Under the pieces are notes generated by a model. That model made no database searches, was not told the origin of the DNA, and was given only the letters and a program-made list of their open reading frames with translations. A stretch of DNA of 64,000 nt from Kalmanozyma brasiliensis GHG001 (lineage: Eukaryota > Basidiomycota > Ustilaginomycetes > Ustilaginales): contig NW_015961981.1 in the NCBI RefSeq assembly GCF_000497045.1, positions 560,401 through 624,400 on the forward strand, read 5' to 3'. The translations under genes and the position numbers were made by a program. Shown in pieces: positions 1 through 8,885 of this stretch; position 1 is the stretch's first letter, and every line of letters begins with the position of its first letter.

Positions 1-874
1 AGGGTCCTTGCGCCCCGAAGACCCACATTCGACTCAGAGTCGTTCAGATAGTGGCATTCTGCCTGCGGCGCAACCAACAAAGCTCCCATGGAACATCCGA
101 CTGCGGCTGTCGAAACCACCCGTCGACCGTCTTCACAGCAATTCGGGCTTGGAGTCGTGCAAGGCGTCGTTCATGTCGATGATCAAGGAAGCCGACTTTG
201 TGCGCTACGGATCGACCAAGAAGGTGGTCAACTTGCGCAAACAGGAGCAAGACACACTCTGGGATGGCGTCACCTCGCACGACTACGACCTCTTTTGGAG
301 CATCGCCAACAAGCTTGTGCCCAACTCGCGGAACTCGACGTTCGAGATCGGTAGTGCAGCAACAGTTCGCTCACCGATCACGGCTCGCACACTGTCCCTC
401 AACATTGGTGCGGGAGAAGAGCGCACGCCTCCCATGGTGCAGCGCAGCCTCACCAACCAGCCGAATGAATCGCAGGCGAGTCTTGCACCGAGCACGGTGT
501 CGACGATCACCAGCACCTCTTCCGATGCGCCGTCCGCCACCAGCGGCACAGCCACCCCAACCACAGGCAATGCAGTACGCAGCATACCCATCCGCATCTT
601 CCTGCCAGACAACGCGCCCATCGTACAGGAGCCCGCCCCACCCATGCTGGACGATGGCAGACCCAACACCCTAGGCGCTGTACTGTCGGCTCTATTCCCA
701 CTGCTCTTTCCGCCTCCACCGAGCTTCAGCAGCTTTGTTTCGCAGGCGCCACCGCTAGCCTTCGCGTTGGTGCAGGGCGTGAGGATGCCGCTGGACACGG
801 AGATCGCTTGGTTGGGAAGCGCGCTTGTTGGGCCAGATGGCTGGGTAGCCGTTGTCATCGGGCTGGTGAGCTAA
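1..874 (+). CDS. ATG5: Autophagy protein 5 (ATG5), 3' part
   Basis: This is the C-terminal part of ATG5, the protein that is conjugated to ATG12 and with ATG16 promotes ATG8 lipidation on the growing autophagosome. The frame is open from base 2 and runs off the left edge, so the 5' end is missing. The region around MIKEADF corresponds to the site where ATG12 is attached; the lysine codon at 185-187 is the expected acceptor. Next comes LWDGVTSHDYDLFW, a typical ATG5 helix, then a serine/threonine-rich insert (about codons 120-190). The second ubiquitin-like fold starts at IPIRIFL and ends with MPLDTEIAWL and PDGWVAVVI, the usual ATG5 C-terminus. The stop at 872-874 fits the family end. No intron is visible inside the portion present. 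Confidence 0.9.
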   Translation, partial: GSLRPEDPHSTQSRSDSGILPAAQPTKLPWNIRLRLSKPPVDRLHSNSGLESCKASFMSMIKEADFVRYGSTKKVVNLRKQEQDTLWDGVTSHDYDLFWSIANKLVPNSRNSTFEIGSAATVRSPITARTLSLNIGAGEERTPPMVQRSLTNQPNESQASLAPSTVSTITSTSSDAPSATSGTATPTTGNAVRSIPIRIFLPDNAPIVQEPAPPMLDDGRPNTLGAVLSALFPLLFPPPPSFSSFVSQAPPLAFALVQGVRMPLDTEIAWLGSALVGPDGWVAVVIGLVS

Positions 875-1412
875 CGCAACATAGTTATTCGACATGTAAT
901 TCAGAGCGGCACAGTCGATGTTGCACTTGAGTATGGCTACATGGGTATGTGCTCCTGAAAGAAGTCTTTCAAGCCGCGGGCTCAGAAAGTGATGAGGAGC
1001 GGGCGGCATGCACGAACCGAAATAAATGGAGGCTGTTAGACCGCCTTGTGATTCGGCGATTCAGTCAAATTTCGAGCGCGATGAGCCAAAGCTGGAATTC
1101 GGCTTTCTGGCGGGGGGCCGAGAGCGGCTGGCGATGCACAACCCGCATCCACTTTGCCTCGCATTCCTTCCACACTACCGTCATCTATCCACTCGGCGAT
1201 CCGTTCCCCCTGTCAAGCCTCGCGATCTCGCACAAAAAGTCTCCAGTCTCCAAGTAGCCAGCATCGCTTTCAAGTCCGCACATCTGATACTCGCAGGCGA
1301 GTCAACTCGGACGAAGCGTCTGCTAGCAATCGATCTGCCGACTGCATCACGCGGCGTGCGCCTGTGAACCGTCGACCATCAACCGATAGCAGCCAGCTAG
1401 CCCTTCGCAGCC
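875..1412. other. Intergenic region between ATG5 and TAF12
   Basis: Tandem-gene spacer of 538 bp. It should hold the ATG5 3' end and the TAF12 promoter and leader. The part just before the TAF12 ATG is pyrimidine- and CA-rich with no strong TATA box. I see no RNA gene or repeat. Confidence 0.5.
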
Positions 1413-1763
1413 ATGAACAACCAGAATCAGCAGAATCAGCAGCCTGGCCAACCGGGCGGGCAGGGTCAGCAGCCCACCGCCGCCCAAGCCGCGCAGTACA
1501 AACAAGCGCTCATTCAGCAGCAGCAGCTGATGCGCGCGCAGGCCCTCGCGCAGGCGCAAGCGCAGCAACAGCCAGGTCAGTCCTCCACACAACCTCAACA
1601 GCAGCAGCAACCTCAACAGCAGGCAGCCACGATGCAGACACTCCAGCAGCTGGTGCAGAACAATCCGCAGGGATTGAATGCGCTGCTCCAGGCCGCGAGG
1701 GAAGGAAAGATGAACCCGGAACAGCTTGCACAATTGAAGGTGTTTATTGGTGCCCATCAGGCT

Positions 1764-1802
<39 letters not shown>

Positions 1803-3620
1803 ATTCGACCCCCGCAGCAACAGCAGCAGATGCAGCAGCAGGTGAGGCCTCCGCAGCAACAGCAGGGACAGCCGAATTTGCAACAGCAGCAGCAACAGAT
1901 GGCCGCCGCACTTCAACAGCAGCTTCAGCAGCAACAACAGCGGAATGCTGCACAGAATGTCCTCCAGCAGCAGCAGCAACAGCAGCAGGTTCGTCCGCCG
2001 CAAGCTACAAGCGCTCCGGGCCAGCCTCAGATGCCCCAGAATGAGCAGGCGCTGCTCGAGCAATTTAATCGCATCGCTCAGCCACTGCGCAATAAGGTGC
2101 ATGCACTCGAAAGCGCCATGGCCAATCCCGACCTCAAGCCCGAGGATAGGCAGCAGTGCCAAAATGCTTTGCAGGAGACGAGGAATCAGCAGGCGAACCT
2201 TGCCAAGCAGATCCAGCTCGTTAGGGAGACGTTCAGGCAGCAACAGCAGCAACAGCAACAACAACAGCAACAGCAGATGGGTCAACAGCAGCAACAGATG
2301 CCGCAGGTGGCACCGACTCCGGTCGCAGGTGCGAATCCCCAGCAGCAGACGGCGAGTCCCGTTGTTCCGGCGGTTCCAACCGCAGCCGGCGTGCCATCCA
2401 CACCGGCGCCTGCGCCTGCGACGGCAGCTGCGGGGACACCAAAGACGCAGGCGAAGGCGACGCCCAAGGCACCTGCAAAGAGCAAAGCTGCGCTGAAGAA
2501 GGAAAAAGAAGCCAAGGAGAAGGAGGAGAAGGAGAAGAAGGAGAAAGAGGCGAAGGAGGCCAAGGCTGCTAAAGGTGCTGCGGCGAAGGGTAAGGCAGGT
2601 GCTGCGTCGGCGGTAGCTGCTTCTTCTGCTGCTGCGACCGCGTCACCGGCTGCTGCAGCCAAGTCCTCGCCTGTGCCGGGTGCGAGTGGTGCTGCGACGC
2701 CTGCGCCAGGTGCTGGACCAGGAACTTCTGCGCCTGCCACTCCAGCCGCTGCTGCCGCTCCGACTCCGGGAGCTGCGGGCAAGCCTGCGACGAATGTCCC
2801 TGGCGTGCCTTCAGCGGGAGCTGCTCCAGGCGTACCGATGACCGCAGCGTCTGGCGGCGCGACCACACCCACAGCTGGCACGGTCGGCGGGACACCCGTC
2901 ACAGCCATGTCTGCCGCTGCCGCCTCGTACGCCAATGTCGCCATCCCGCCTGTTCTCAACGTCTCGTCATCCACCGCTCCCGAGCCGTACCCGAACAGCG
3001 CCGGACCCCGCTCCAGCATGACGCAGGGTCTCGGCGTTGCACCCGTCATCGGCACGCCCGCCATCCTCTCCCGCCCCAACCCCACAGGTAGCGGTCTCAA
3101 CGAGCAAAACGATGCTGCGCTTGACGACCTGCTCGGTCTTCCACCTAAGTCTGCCAGCAACAACGCAGACGATCTTCTCAGCCTGCCCTCAACCGCGGAC
3201 GACTCCGACGTAGCCACTGCCGCCGCAGCCACCGCCACCGCCGCCCTCTCATCCACCATCACCTCACCCTTCGCCGCCGCTCCCGCGCCTACCATCTCAA
3301 CCTCCACCTCCATGCTCACCAAGCGCAAGATCTCGGACCTCATCTCGGAGCTCGACGCGAACGAGAAGCTCACCGGTGCCGTCGAAGACCTGCTGCTCGA
3401 GCTGGCCGACGAATTCATCGATAGCGTCACCAGCATGGCCTGCCGCCTGGCAAAGCATCGACGCGGCGACAAGCTGGAGGTAAGAGACGTGCAATTGCAT
3501 CTCGAGAGGAATTGGAATTTGCGTGTGCCCTTCCCCGGGGCTGTGCCGATCGCTCCGCCTAGGACAAAGGTCGGTCCTGGAACGAGTGGTGCTGGCGCCG
3601 CAGGGGGGAGTGGGAAGTAG
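1413..3620 (+). CDS. TAF12: TFIID/SAGA subunit TAF12, glutamine-rich
   Basis: TAF12 is a histone-fold subunit shared by TFIID and SAGA that pairs with TAF4 or ADA1 in the nucleus. The histone fold lies at the C-terminus, about residues 634-710, beginning [11 protein letters not shown] and including [13 protein letters not shown] and [16 protein letters not shown], which match the family closely. The rest of the 735-residue protein is low complexity: a glutamine-rich N-terminus (residues 1-300) with several polyQ runs, a charged K/E coiled segment (about 350-395), then an A/P/G/S/T-rich linker. The ATG at 1413 is the first in frame and starts the Q-rich composition. Yeast Taf12 is 539 residues, so the extra length is in the disordered part. 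The gene converges with the next one, leaving 114 bp between the stops. Confidence 0.93.
1755..2000 (+). repeat. CAG/CAA trinucleotide tracts in TAF12
   Basis: Several runs of glutamine codons, with CAG and CAA mixed, separated by short RPP-containing spacers that recur (at about 1807, 1846 and 1993). The mixing of codons makes these impure microsatellites. Confidence 0.85.
2237..2305 (+). repeat. Second CAG/CAA polyglutamine tract in TAF12
   Basis: A further run of alternating CAG and CAA codons giving about 15 glutamines interrupted by MG, then five more. Confidence 0.8.
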
Positions 3621-3734
3621 ATCTAGCATGTACATCGAAGCTGTGATGGGATCATACATGTACATCTCGTCGAAGCTGGGGTGGGAACATAGAACGTTGA
3701 TCAAACAGCCTGCGATGATGTGTGTGCAGGACCT

Positions 3735-4352
3735 TCATTTGAGCTTGTTGTTCATCTGAACGAGCAGATTGTGCAAGACGTAGGCTCGAGTTTCGAGATC
3801 CTTGAACTCGGGGCGCATGCTTTGATACTCAACATAGGCATTGGGCGTGCGAGGAGACAACAATTCAACCATGCCCTTGAGCGCCCGGTAGACGAGGCTG
3901 CTGACGTCGTTGAGCGTCTTCTGGCGTTCGCTCTTCACTTGCGACCCAACGGCAAATGACAAGCCGGCAGCGTCGGAACTGACAGCGTGTTCGGGATCGA
4001 CGTTGGTCTTGCGATCAACCTTGATGGCGCCAGAGGCACTACTGCAGTCCGGGCGAGGTGTGGCGATGCTGACGGGCTTGGCGCTGTCTGCATCAGAGCC
4101 GCTAAGTTTGCCGATGGCGAGGGCATCGAGGAGCACGTCGCGAGCCATGATGTCCTTCTCAGCGTAGGCATTGCTAGCAGAGGAGAGCCTGGCGAGCAAG
4201 CAGACCGCTTCTTGGAGGACGGGCGCGCTGAGCAGGGGCTCGCGCAAGGGCGGAGCAGCGAGCGTGGCAACGGGCATCTTGTCCGAACCCGGCTGATCAG
4301 CCGCAGCGTTTTCGTCGATGACGCTCGAATTTGGACGAGGAGAGGACGACAT
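3735..4352 (-). CDS. Unknown protein, 205 residues
   Basis: I do not recognise this protein. The ATG at 4352 (MSSSPRPNSS) is the first true ATG; the frame extends upstream only with non-ATG codons. The N-terminal 45 residues are disordered. Two helical blocks follow: one around LQEAVCLLARL to LLDALAIGKL (about residues 45-85), and a C-terminal one starting near KTLNDVSSLVYRALKGMVELL and ending AYVLHNLLVQMNNKLK. Between them is a polar linker. No signal peptide or membrane span is visible. A small helical subunit of a nuclear or kinetochore complex would fit the layout, but that is only a guess. The gene converges with TAF12 and shares a 265-bp divergent promoter region with the kinase-like gene to its right. 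Confidence 0.6.
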   Translation of the reverse strand: MSSSPRPNSSVIDENAAADQPGSDKMPVATLAAPPLREPLLSAPVLQEAVCLLARLSSASNAYAEKDIMARDVLLDALAIGKLSGSDADSAKPVSIATPRPDCSSASGAIKVDRKTNVDPEHAVSSDAAGLSFAVGSQVKSERQKTLNDVSSLVYRALKGMVELLSPRTPNAYVEYQSMRPEFKDLETRAYVLHNLLVQMNNKLK

Positions 4353-4617
4353 TTGACCAGAGCGGGACACTGAGGGAGATGATCGAGGTGAAGGAAGGAA
4401 GAGTGGGTCGGACGAGGCTCAGTCGTCTCCACCTCTGTGGGTCCCGTGTCCCACCAGCTCTGCGCACAGCTGCAGGTGGAACTTTCGACTGCGCTTTCGA
4501 CTCTGACTCACCACGTCTGGCGATTCTTTTTGGGACTCGCACGGAGAATTTCAAGCCATTGCTTCATCACGAAACCCTCTTCCTTTCCTCCCGTCACAGC
4601 ATCCGCAGTTTGTAAAC

Positions 4618-5613
4618 ATGTCACAGCACAAGAAGCGTGCCGCAGAGAACCTCTCTCCGTCGCCCCTCTTGTCTCATCCCGGGGAAAGCAAAAAAGTCAA
4701 GTGTGGCAACGACACCGATGACGACGACAGCAACTACGAAGCCGATGGCACTCGACGCTACGAGCACCGCTATCCGCACCTGATCACGCGCCACTGGTGT
4801 TCACCGCAGTGTCTTCTGGGCCTCAGTTGCGATCTGCCCATGGATCCCGACTGCCCGAATTATGCCCTCCACTGCACTCTTGCCGACTGCCACGACCACT
4901 CCGAGCACAATCATCCGCACACTTTCGACGAGGTGAAGGCAGGCATGCAGGCGAAGCTGCGACACGGTGACATATGGCAGATCATGGAGCCCATCATCGG
5001 ATGCAGAGGCAACCTCGGACAGCTTTTTCGCATCCTCTTTCCTGACTTGGGATATGCGTTTCTCGCCGTAGGCCTCGACAGCGAATCTGCAATTCGCCTC
5101 AAGCGGGAGAACGACATCTACAAACACATCTGGATGACGGCTGCCAACACACACGAGAACGGATTCCCCCTCATCGGTTCACTCGTGGTCGATGACCAAG
5201 GCGAACGAAAGCGGCTCAACGTGCAGGTTCCTATCTCGTTCGGCGTCCTCGAGCCGCTCGAGGAGAACCTCGATGTCAAGTATCCTCTCATCTCCGTCGA
5301 GGGTCAGATCGACGATCGGGTTTGCAACACGTGGCTGCTCCTTTCGCACCATCATAGCGATCCTACCAACCCGATCGCTACACGAACGCTTCAGACTAAG
5401 CTGTGTTTGCAACATGACACCGAAAATGCTTGGCTGAAAATCATCGACCAATGCGAGGAAATGCTATCGGATGTGGCCGTTAGACACAAAGACCTCCGTG
5501 TCCGCAACATGCTCTGGTGCGAGCATCTCGAGTCGTTGGTCCTGATCGATTTTGTCGGGGCACGAGTCGCGTATCCACACTGCCTTCTTTTCGCTTCACT
5601 TTCATCGTTCTGA
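4618..5613 (+). CDS. Fungal protein-kinase-like protein, probably inactive
   Basis: The protein resembles a fungal kinase-like family that starts with a cysteine-rich segment, here WCSPQCLLGL, DPDCPN and a Cys/His-rich stretch (residues about 60-105), and continues into a reduced kinase fold. GNLGQLFRILFPDLGYAFL corresponds to the glycine-rich region, and RHKDLRVRNMLW to the catalytic loop (HxDxxxxN present). VLIDFVGAR takes the place of the metal-binding DFG region (DFV). In relatives as I recall them a lysine follows GYTFV; here the matching segment is FLAVGLDSE with no lysine, which suggests a pseudokinase. The reading frame stops soon after DFVGAR. A non-canonical intron from 5572 to about 5618 would add about 36 residues, but the donor is poor, so I keep the simple stop. 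It sits at the edge of the orphan gene array. Confidence 0.65.
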   Translation: MSQHKKRAAENLSPSPLLSHPGESKKVKCGNDTDDDDSNYEADGTRRYEHRYPHLITRHWCSPQCLLGLSCDLPMDPDCPNYALHCTLADCHDHSEHNHPHTFDEVKAGMQAKLRHGDIWQIMEPIIGCRGNLGQLFRILFPDLGYAFLAVGLDSESAIRLKRENDIYKHIWMTAANTHENGFPLIGSLVVDDQGERKRLNVQVPISFGVLEPLEENLDVKYPLISVEGQIDDRVCNTWLLLSHHHSDPTNPIATRTLQTKLCLQHDTENAWLKIIDQCEEMLSDVAVRHKDLRVRNMLWCEHLESLVLIDFVGARVAYPHCLLFASLSSF

Positions 5614-5896
5614 CTGTAGGGGACGCAGGAGCATCTTTCGTGGTCTCAGGCAATCCGAAATATTAGACTCAGCTGCATCGCCATGTTGATCTTCGTCGTG
5701 CTGGGACATTTCGTAAGCTGGAACAATTAGATTTCTAGGATGTACCTAAAAGTCTGGTTACAGGACGTAGAGGGATCGCGAGGGAAAATGAGCAGGCTGA
5801 GCTTCAAGACAGGCTAGAGAGGCAGCCATCGGGTTGGACAGGAAGAGCGTCGATGCATCGGGCTATGTTTGTCGTCGAGCTAGCCTGACCTCACCG

Positions 5897-6352
5897 CTAG
5901 GAGCTTTCAGAGCTCGAATCATCGTCCGCGTGACAGTACGAGCAACCATCATCGACCTCTTTGTCGATTCGCTTTAGGTCCGGCTCCACAGTGAGGATCA
6001 AGTTGCGCAGCGGCTGAGCCGACCGGTGATAACCCCAGATGCACTCCCACAAACCCTCCGCCTTATTCTTCGAAGATACGCCGCTATTGTCGTCAAAGTC
6101 TTTGACATCGTGATCGATGAAGCTGATCAAGGTCATGGCGAGACGGCGGATCTCGGCATCCCGGCTACCGCTGGATGGAGCGTCGGTCGATGCAGGCTTC
6201 ACAGCGGCAGGGCCGACCGCAGCGGTTTGGGAAGCCGCCGGAGTGCCAGCGTCGCCGATGTTGGTGCTAGGCGTAGCGACGCCAGAAACCGTGTTGACCA
6301 GCTCGATCTGAGCGCTGGGAACGGTTGCAGAGGCTTCGTTGGAGGAGGACAT
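5897..6352 (-). CDS. Orphan array member 1, small helical protein
   Basis: Last gene of the seven-gene head-to-tail array; 151 residues. The start at 6352 is chosen because MSSS preceded by AAG is shared with other members; the open frame upstream looks like leader sequence. A disordered S/A/T/P-rich N-terminus (1-64) is followed by the family core DAEIRRLAMTLISFID (65-80), a polar stretch, then AQPLRNLILTVEPDL (112-126) and a cysteine pair CSYC at 137-140, ending in an acidic serine tail. No signal peptide, membrane span or known domain. It is closest to member 2 in the DAEIRRLA block. Function unknown. Its upstream box is the most degenerate of the four E-box type copies. Confidence 0.7.
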   Translation of the reverse strand: MSSSNEASATVPSAQIELVNTVSGVATPSTNIGDAGTPAASQTAAVGPAAVKPASTDAPSSGSRDAEIRRLAMTLISFIDHDVKDFDDNSGVSSKNKAEGLWECIWGYHRSAQPLRNLILTVEPDLKRIDKEVDDGCSYCHADDDSSSESS

Positions 6353-6510
6353 CTTGATCTGCAGGTCGAAGGTGCTTTTGGAAGAGGACAGGGATGGAAG
6401 AGAGGAAGCGAAACATGTCGTCACATTTTCTGCATCTGACCCACTGAACAAGTTCCACACGGAAAAGAGACTCAGTATTCTTCGTCATTCCGTGCCGCCA
6501 CGTTCTTAAT

Positions 6511-6526
6511 GGCCCACCAAAACGTG
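6511..6526 (-). promoter_or_regulatory. Array upstream box, copy 1 (degenerate)
   Basis: Reads GGCCCACCAAAACGTG on the plus strand, 159 bp upstream of member 1. It keeps the CCCACC and ACGTG parts but not the full CACGTG. Confidence 0.5.
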
Positions 6527-6761
6527 CGCAAAGATGCAAGGAAGAAGGGAAAGCATCGAATCGAACCATTATGCTGAAAACAGTGACCGAGACCGAGACC
6601 GAGACCTTGCTCACATCGAGACTCAGCTTCATTGCCGTGCGAGCCTTGACAATTAGCAAACAATTTGACGTTCAAGCGACTAGGAAGTGACCACTGCTAC
6701 AAGGCGAAGTAGGCTTCTACCAATGACGAATCATAAGAGGAGCGCAGTAACGGCTCGGCTC

Positions 6762-7412
6762 TTACTGGGTCGAGTCCTCCTGGCTCGATGCCTGCTCTTT
6801 AGCCTCGAGGCAGTCCTCGCAAGTGCGATCGAGCTTCTCACCAACTTGCTCAAGGCTTGGCTCGACCTCGAGGATCAGCTTGCGCAAAGGCTCGCCTTCA
6901 TCGCGGAAAGTCTCGATGGAGTCAAACAGGCTTCGTGCCGTATCCTTCGAAGGACCGTCAGCGTCCCACATCTCGTAGTTGTGCTTGACGTTGTGGCCGA
7001 TGCTGTGGATCAGCGTGAAAGCGAGACGGCGGATCTCGGCGTCGCGGTCGACGGCTGAAGGAGTTTTGGCAGCCACAGACGTGGCGGCAGGCTGAGCTGC
7101 GGCATCCGCCGTCTTCGTGCCAACATTGCCGGGATCATAGCTGTCGTTGATCTCCTTGATCGCCTCCTGAAGTTTGACGAACATGATCTTGATCAGTCGG
7201 TAGAAGTCAGCCTTGGTCCATGCGCGCATGGAGGCGGTGGAAGGGTTCTCGGCTGCGGGAGACGTAGAGGCAGGTCCCTCGTTGGAAGCCGCAGGAGCGT
7301 CCGGCTTCGAGCCGTCGCTAGCGCTTGGCGTAGTCGTGGTGTTGATGTTGACGCGAGGCTCAGCATTGCCAGCGTTGAGGAAAATTGAAAAGTTGTCCTT
7401 CGAGGATGACAT
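6762..7412 (-). CDS. Orphan array member 2, with a second partial core
   Basis: 216 residues, starting MSSSKDN at 7412 with the shared CAAGATG start context. The main core is at the C-terminus: DAEIRRLAFTLIHSIGHNV (124-142), then EPLRKLILEVEPSL (174-187) and CEDC (198-201), very like member 1. An additional helical block upstream, KADFYRLIKIMFVKLQEAIKE (about 68-88), looks like a diverged first half of the same core, suggesting an internal duplication. The N-terminus is disordered. No signal peptide or membrane segment. Head-to-tail with member 1, 409 bp between its stop codon and the member 1 start. Function unknown. Confidence 0.72.
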   Translation of the reverse strand: MSSSKDNFSIFLNAGNAEPRVNINTTTTPSASDGSKPDAPAASNEGPASTSPAAENPSTASMRAWTKADFYRLIKIMFVKLQEAIKEINDSYDPGNVGTKTADAAAQPAATSVAAKTPSAVDRDAEIRRLAFTLIHSIGHNVKHNYEMWDADGPSKDTARSLFDSIETFRDEGEPLRKLILEVEPSLEQVGEKLDRTCEDCLEAKEQASSQEDSTQ

Positions 7413-7530
7413 CTTGTTGAATGATGTGATGATGGATGATAGAGATGAGGATGTGATGGAAGAACTGGAGGATGCGGAACGGACTCAGCCACGCTTTTGA
7501 ACCACCTCGTGTCGTCCCATTTTCTGCGCC

Positions 7531-7538
7531 GGTCCCAC
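7531..7538 (-). promoter_or_regulatory. Proximal GGTCCCAC copy before member 2
   Basis: GGTCCCAC, 119 bp upstream of the member 2 ATG; an identical octamer is at nearly the same distance (115 bp) before member 3. Confidence 0.4.
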
Positions 7539-7610
7539 GTCAGGGCTTCCACACTGAAGAAGCGCAGCAGGCTCCCGTTTCTTCCGCATTCCATGCCGCC
7601 GTGCTACTCT

Positions 7611-7627
7611 GGTCCCACCAACACGTG
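7611..7627 (-). promoter_or_regulatory. Array upstream box, copy 2
   Basis: GGTCCCACCAACACGTG, 199 bp upstream of the member 2 ATG. It contains a palindromic CACGTG E-box joined to the GTCCCACC motif. Part of a longer conserved upstream block shared with members 3 and 4. Confidence 0.65.
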
Positions 7628-7881
7628 CGTACCACTTAGAAAAAGAACTGCAAGTATTGATTGAGACTACGTAGGCAGCTTGAGATACATCACGACGAGA
7701 ACGCTTATGCGAAACGGTCTCGGAAATGACCACCTTCATTGATGGCGAATTCGATGTATCTAGCAGAATCGAGAAGGCGGACGGGAGGAGAGGACGATAA
7801 TGGACGCCTATCGACGGCAGGGCATGATCTGAGCTATAGCTTCTTCCCACATGATCTTTGCCCCCTCTCTCAGGCTTGCTC

Positions 7882-8430
7882 CTAGTCATCATCGTACCAT
7901 AACACTTCTTCAGGCTCCTCTTCCGGCTTTTTGGCGGCTGCGTCGCGGATAGAATCGCTGCGGCACCATTCGCCGCAGGCGCGGAACTGATGGTCGCGCC
8001 AGTACTGCATGTCCGATTTGAGCTCCGGGTCTCGCTCGACGATCAAATCGCGCAGTTGGTGAGCCCAGCATAGTAGGACATTGGCATTATCGATGACGTG
8101 ATCATCACAGTCCTTGAAAATGTCGGTCCATCCCCAGACGTGATAGAGATTTGAGATCTTCTCGTCCAGTTTGCGAAGCAAGAACATAGTGAGCCGGCGG
8201 AGTTCGGCGTCGGTCAACTCGGGCTCGGTCTTCTTGGAAGCATTGGCAGCTTTGGACGACATAGCGACAGACTTGGTAGCGAGCGGTTTGATAGCGTCAT
8301 GCGTGGAAGGCGCGGGAGCGGTAGCGTCGCTGTTCGGGACAGCGTTGTCCACAGCTCTGTCGATGGTGATCTGAGCGATACCAGCGCTAACGCTTGACAC
8401 GCTGTCAGGCTGCTCGTTGGAGGAGGACAT
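7882..8430 (-). CDS. Orphan array member 3, small helical protein
   Basis: 182 residues, start at 8430. The first 20 residues (MSSSNEQPDSVSSVS and on) are nearly the same as in member 4, so these two are the most recent duplicates. After a disordered linker the core is ELTDAELRRLTMFLLRKLDEKI (71-92), a Trp-rich stretch, then AHQLRDLIVERDPEL (123-137) and C-x3-C (152-156, CGEWC). The tail is acidic (EEEPEEVLWYDDD). No signal peptide, no membrane span, no recognised domain. Its leader and promoter share a 20-nt identical stretch with member 2 (8485-8504 versus 7471-7490). Confidence 0.72.
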   Translation of the reverse strand: MSSSNEQPDSVSSVSAGIAQITIDRAVDNAVPNSDATAPAPSTHDAIKPLATKSVAMSSKAANASKKTEPELTDAELRRLTMFLLRKLDEKISNLYHVWGWTDIFKDCDDHVIDNANVLLCWAHQLRDLIVERDPELKSDMQYWRDHQFRACGEWCRSDSIRDAAAKKPEEEPEEVLWYDDD

Positions 8431-8544
8431 CTTGATGCGGAGTCGAAGGTGCGTGAAGATGAGGATGTGATGGAAGGGAAGGAGGATGCGGAACGGACTC
8501 AGCCCTTATCTCAAATCACCTTGTGTCGTCGCATTTTCCGCGTC

Positions 8545-8552
8545 GGTCCCAC
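8545..8552 (-). promoter_or_regulatory. Proximal GGTCCCAC copy before member 3
   Basis: GGTCCCAC at 115 bp upstream of the member 3 start, matching the copy before member 2. Confidence 0.4.
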
Positions 8553-8621
8553 TTCACCAGCCCCACACAGAAGCGCAGCAGACTCAGTCTTCTTCTGCGT
8601 GCCCTGCCGCCCTGCTCTTCT

Positions 8622-8638
8622 TGTCCCACCGACACGTG
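8622..8638 (-). promoter_or_regulatory. Array upstream box, copy 3
   Basis: TGTCCCACCGACACGTG, about 192 bp upstream of the member 3 ATG; same E-box plus GTCCCACC arrangement as copies 2 and 4. Confidence 0.65.
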
Positions 8639-8885
8639 AGATCAAGTCAGAGGCACCTCGAGAGAGGCTGATCGAGACTGCACGGACATCTTTGTGGACA
8701 TCACGAGAATGCTCAATCGGGTCAGCTTGACGGGAGAGAACATCATAGATTGCAGGCTGGACCTACATCAGAAGTGGGACACTTGAAGGACCGGAAGGAG
8801 GAAGTGGAACGGCAGAAGAGACGCGGCGGTGGAGCATGGATTGGTCAGGTGATCTGTTCGTCGTGACTTCCGCCCGTCGATCCTA

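Noticed and set aside
1755..2000. CAG/CAA block as CRISPR-like or transposon repeat
   Set aside because: It is an in-frame codon repeat inside TAF12 and has no regular repeat-spacer structure.
2282..3472. Long minus-strand open frame opposite TAF12
   Set aside because: Its composition is the antisense of the A/P/G-rich TAF12 linker; TAF12 is supported by its histone fold.
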